NCBI RefSeq assembly: GCF_002160765.1
Contig: NZ_NFLF01000008.1
Coordinates: forward strand, 62,001 to 126,000
DNA length: 64,000 nt
Origin: Lachnoclostridium sp. An138
GTDB lineage: Bacteria > Bacillota > Clostridia > Lachnospirales > Lachnospiraceae
Reading direction: 5' to 3'
A program made the translations under genes and the position numbers. Below are positions 63,515-64,000 of this stretch, piece after piece (positions within the stretch are counted from its first letter, which is position 1; each line of letters starts with the position of its first letter). Under the pieces are notes generated by a model, which was given only the letters and a program-made list of their open reading frames with translations, ran no database searches and was not told the origin of the DNA.

Positions 63515-64000
63515 CTATATGGAAAAGCTGTCCGGGCTGTTCCGCCGTCTGCGGTATCCTTCCAGATAGCATTTCATTCCGTTCAGGATGTCACTGCGGT
63601 AATCTCTCTGGACCATGCACAGCTCTGTGGAGGGAAGGGAATTCTGCACGGACGCGGAGACAAGGCTCTGCTGATAACATCCGGTGATGATCCCGGACTC
63701 CATGCAGTAGATATCCATAATCTCTTCCCGGGACAAAACTCCGCTCTCTTCCAGCAGCAGGCTCCAGGCATCGGTGCGTTCGCTGAGACGCTTTTTCATA
63801 CGGCAGAGAGTGTCTGTATCCGCGCCCCGTTCCAGAATGACGGCGCGCAGCGCCTCAAGCCGGATGTACAGAGGATTGGTTTCCAGAAGCAGGGTCAGCT
63901 CTTCCAGCAGCAGGCTCTGGATATCCGAAAAGCTTTCCGGCCGTTTCCTTCTGACATGTTCCTCAAGGAAGTCAAGACGTTTTTCATATTCTCTCCAGAG
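63515..64000 (-). CDS. Probable TetR-family regulator, N-terminus beyond the window
   Basis: On the minus strand an open frame runs from the right edge to a stop at 63515-63517, showing 161 residues; there is no need to start at the internal ATG at 63799. The visible part is helical (LWREYEKRLDFLEEHVRRK, SLLLEELTLLLETNPLYIR, RLSERTDAWSLLLEESGV, SGIITGCYQQSL, LNGMKCYLEGYRRRR) and resembles the ligand-binding domain of TetR regulators; the HTH would lie outside. It sits 64 nt upstream of the fused ABC gene, where TetR repressors of exporters often are. Confidence 0.6.
   Translation of the reverse strand, partial: LWREYEKRLDFLEEHVRRKRPESFSDIQSLLLEELTLLLETNPLYIRLEALRAVILERGADTDTLCRMKKRLSERTDAWSLLLEESGVLSREEIMDIYCMESGIITGCYQQSLVSASVQNSLPSTELCMVQRDYRSDILNGMKCYLEGYRRRRNSPDSFSI

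Noticed and set aside
1-64000. tRNA, rRNA, insertion sequences, prophage or integrase genes
   Set aside because: No such gene or element was recognised by eye; only palindromic repeats were found.

Overview
The window looks like a chromosomal piece of a Gram-positive, anaerobic, probably spore-forming Clostridia member, most likely Lachnospiraceae. The evidence is strong AGGAGG-type ribosome binding sites, several TTG/GTG starts, HPr kinase, AddAB rather than RecBCD, a GerMN-type lipoprotein, mannose-family PTS genes, and an oxygen-sensitive glycyl radical enzyme. The genus cannot be fixed from the sequence alone. The sugar loci (about 0.2-21 kb) are visibly richer in A+T than the housekeeping and AddAB part (about 41-59 kb).

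Layout. (1) 0.2-7.0 kb: an amino-sugar operon (two SIS proteins, PTS IIC-IID-IIB-IIA, NanE, NagB, NagA) read from a TTGACA/TATAAT-type promoter and closed by a terminator; a divergent gene is cut at the left edge. It reads as uptake of N-acetylmannosamine or a related amino sugar as the 6-phosphate, then epimerisation, deacetylation and deamination to fructose-6-P. (2) 7.1-20.9 kb: an unusual carbohydrate locus in three transcription units: FGGY kinase, PRD regulator with EIIB/EIIA domains, ascorbate-type PTS IIB and IIC, and an HPr-like protein; a ribose-type ABC importer; a glycyl radical enzyme with its activase. All three units start behind the same element, TTGT(G/T)ACTTTT followed 19 nt later by a -10 box, which argues for one regulon. 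(3) 21-25 kb: uvrC, hprK (with a folded leader or palindromic repeat in front) and glcK. (4) 25.2-27.6 kb: a possible short RNA, a polytopic membrane protein and a long intergenic stretch with palindromes. (5) 27.5-38.9 kb: a phosphate island: Na/Pi symporter, PhoR, PhoB, a CPBP membrane protease bracketed by two inverted copies of a ~138-bp hairpin element, DUF47/Pit on the minus strand, and pstSCAB-phoU. PhoP-box-like 11-bp-phased repeats lie before both the Na/Pi symporter and pstS. PstS has its two halves in swapped order.

(6) 39-40.2 kb: a GerMN lipoprotein. (7) 40.2-41.0 kb: no convincing gene, but a perfect consensus promoter, about 530 nt of purine-rich sequence with a motif present three times, and a terminator: a candidate large noncoding RNA. 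(8) 41-45.2 kb: an ABC ATPase and a giant FtsX-type permease with a long coiled coil. (9) 45.3-53.2 kb: addB, addA and a YgjP-like metallopeptidase. (10) 53.2-59.7 kb: an AraC-GNAT fusion, an MFS transporter, a zinc-ribbon/DUF2726/CFI-box protein, BrnQ and a Lon-like AAA+ protein without protease domain. (11) 59.8-64 kb, minus strand: a fused ABC ATPase-permease and, upstream, a probable TetR regulator cut by the right edge.

The most novel-looking items are the coordinated glycyl-radical/PTS/ABC locus, the candidate large RNA at 40.3-40.85 kb, the paired hairpin elements around the CPBP gene and the circularly permuted PstS. All family assignments come from reading motifs by eye; no database search was run.
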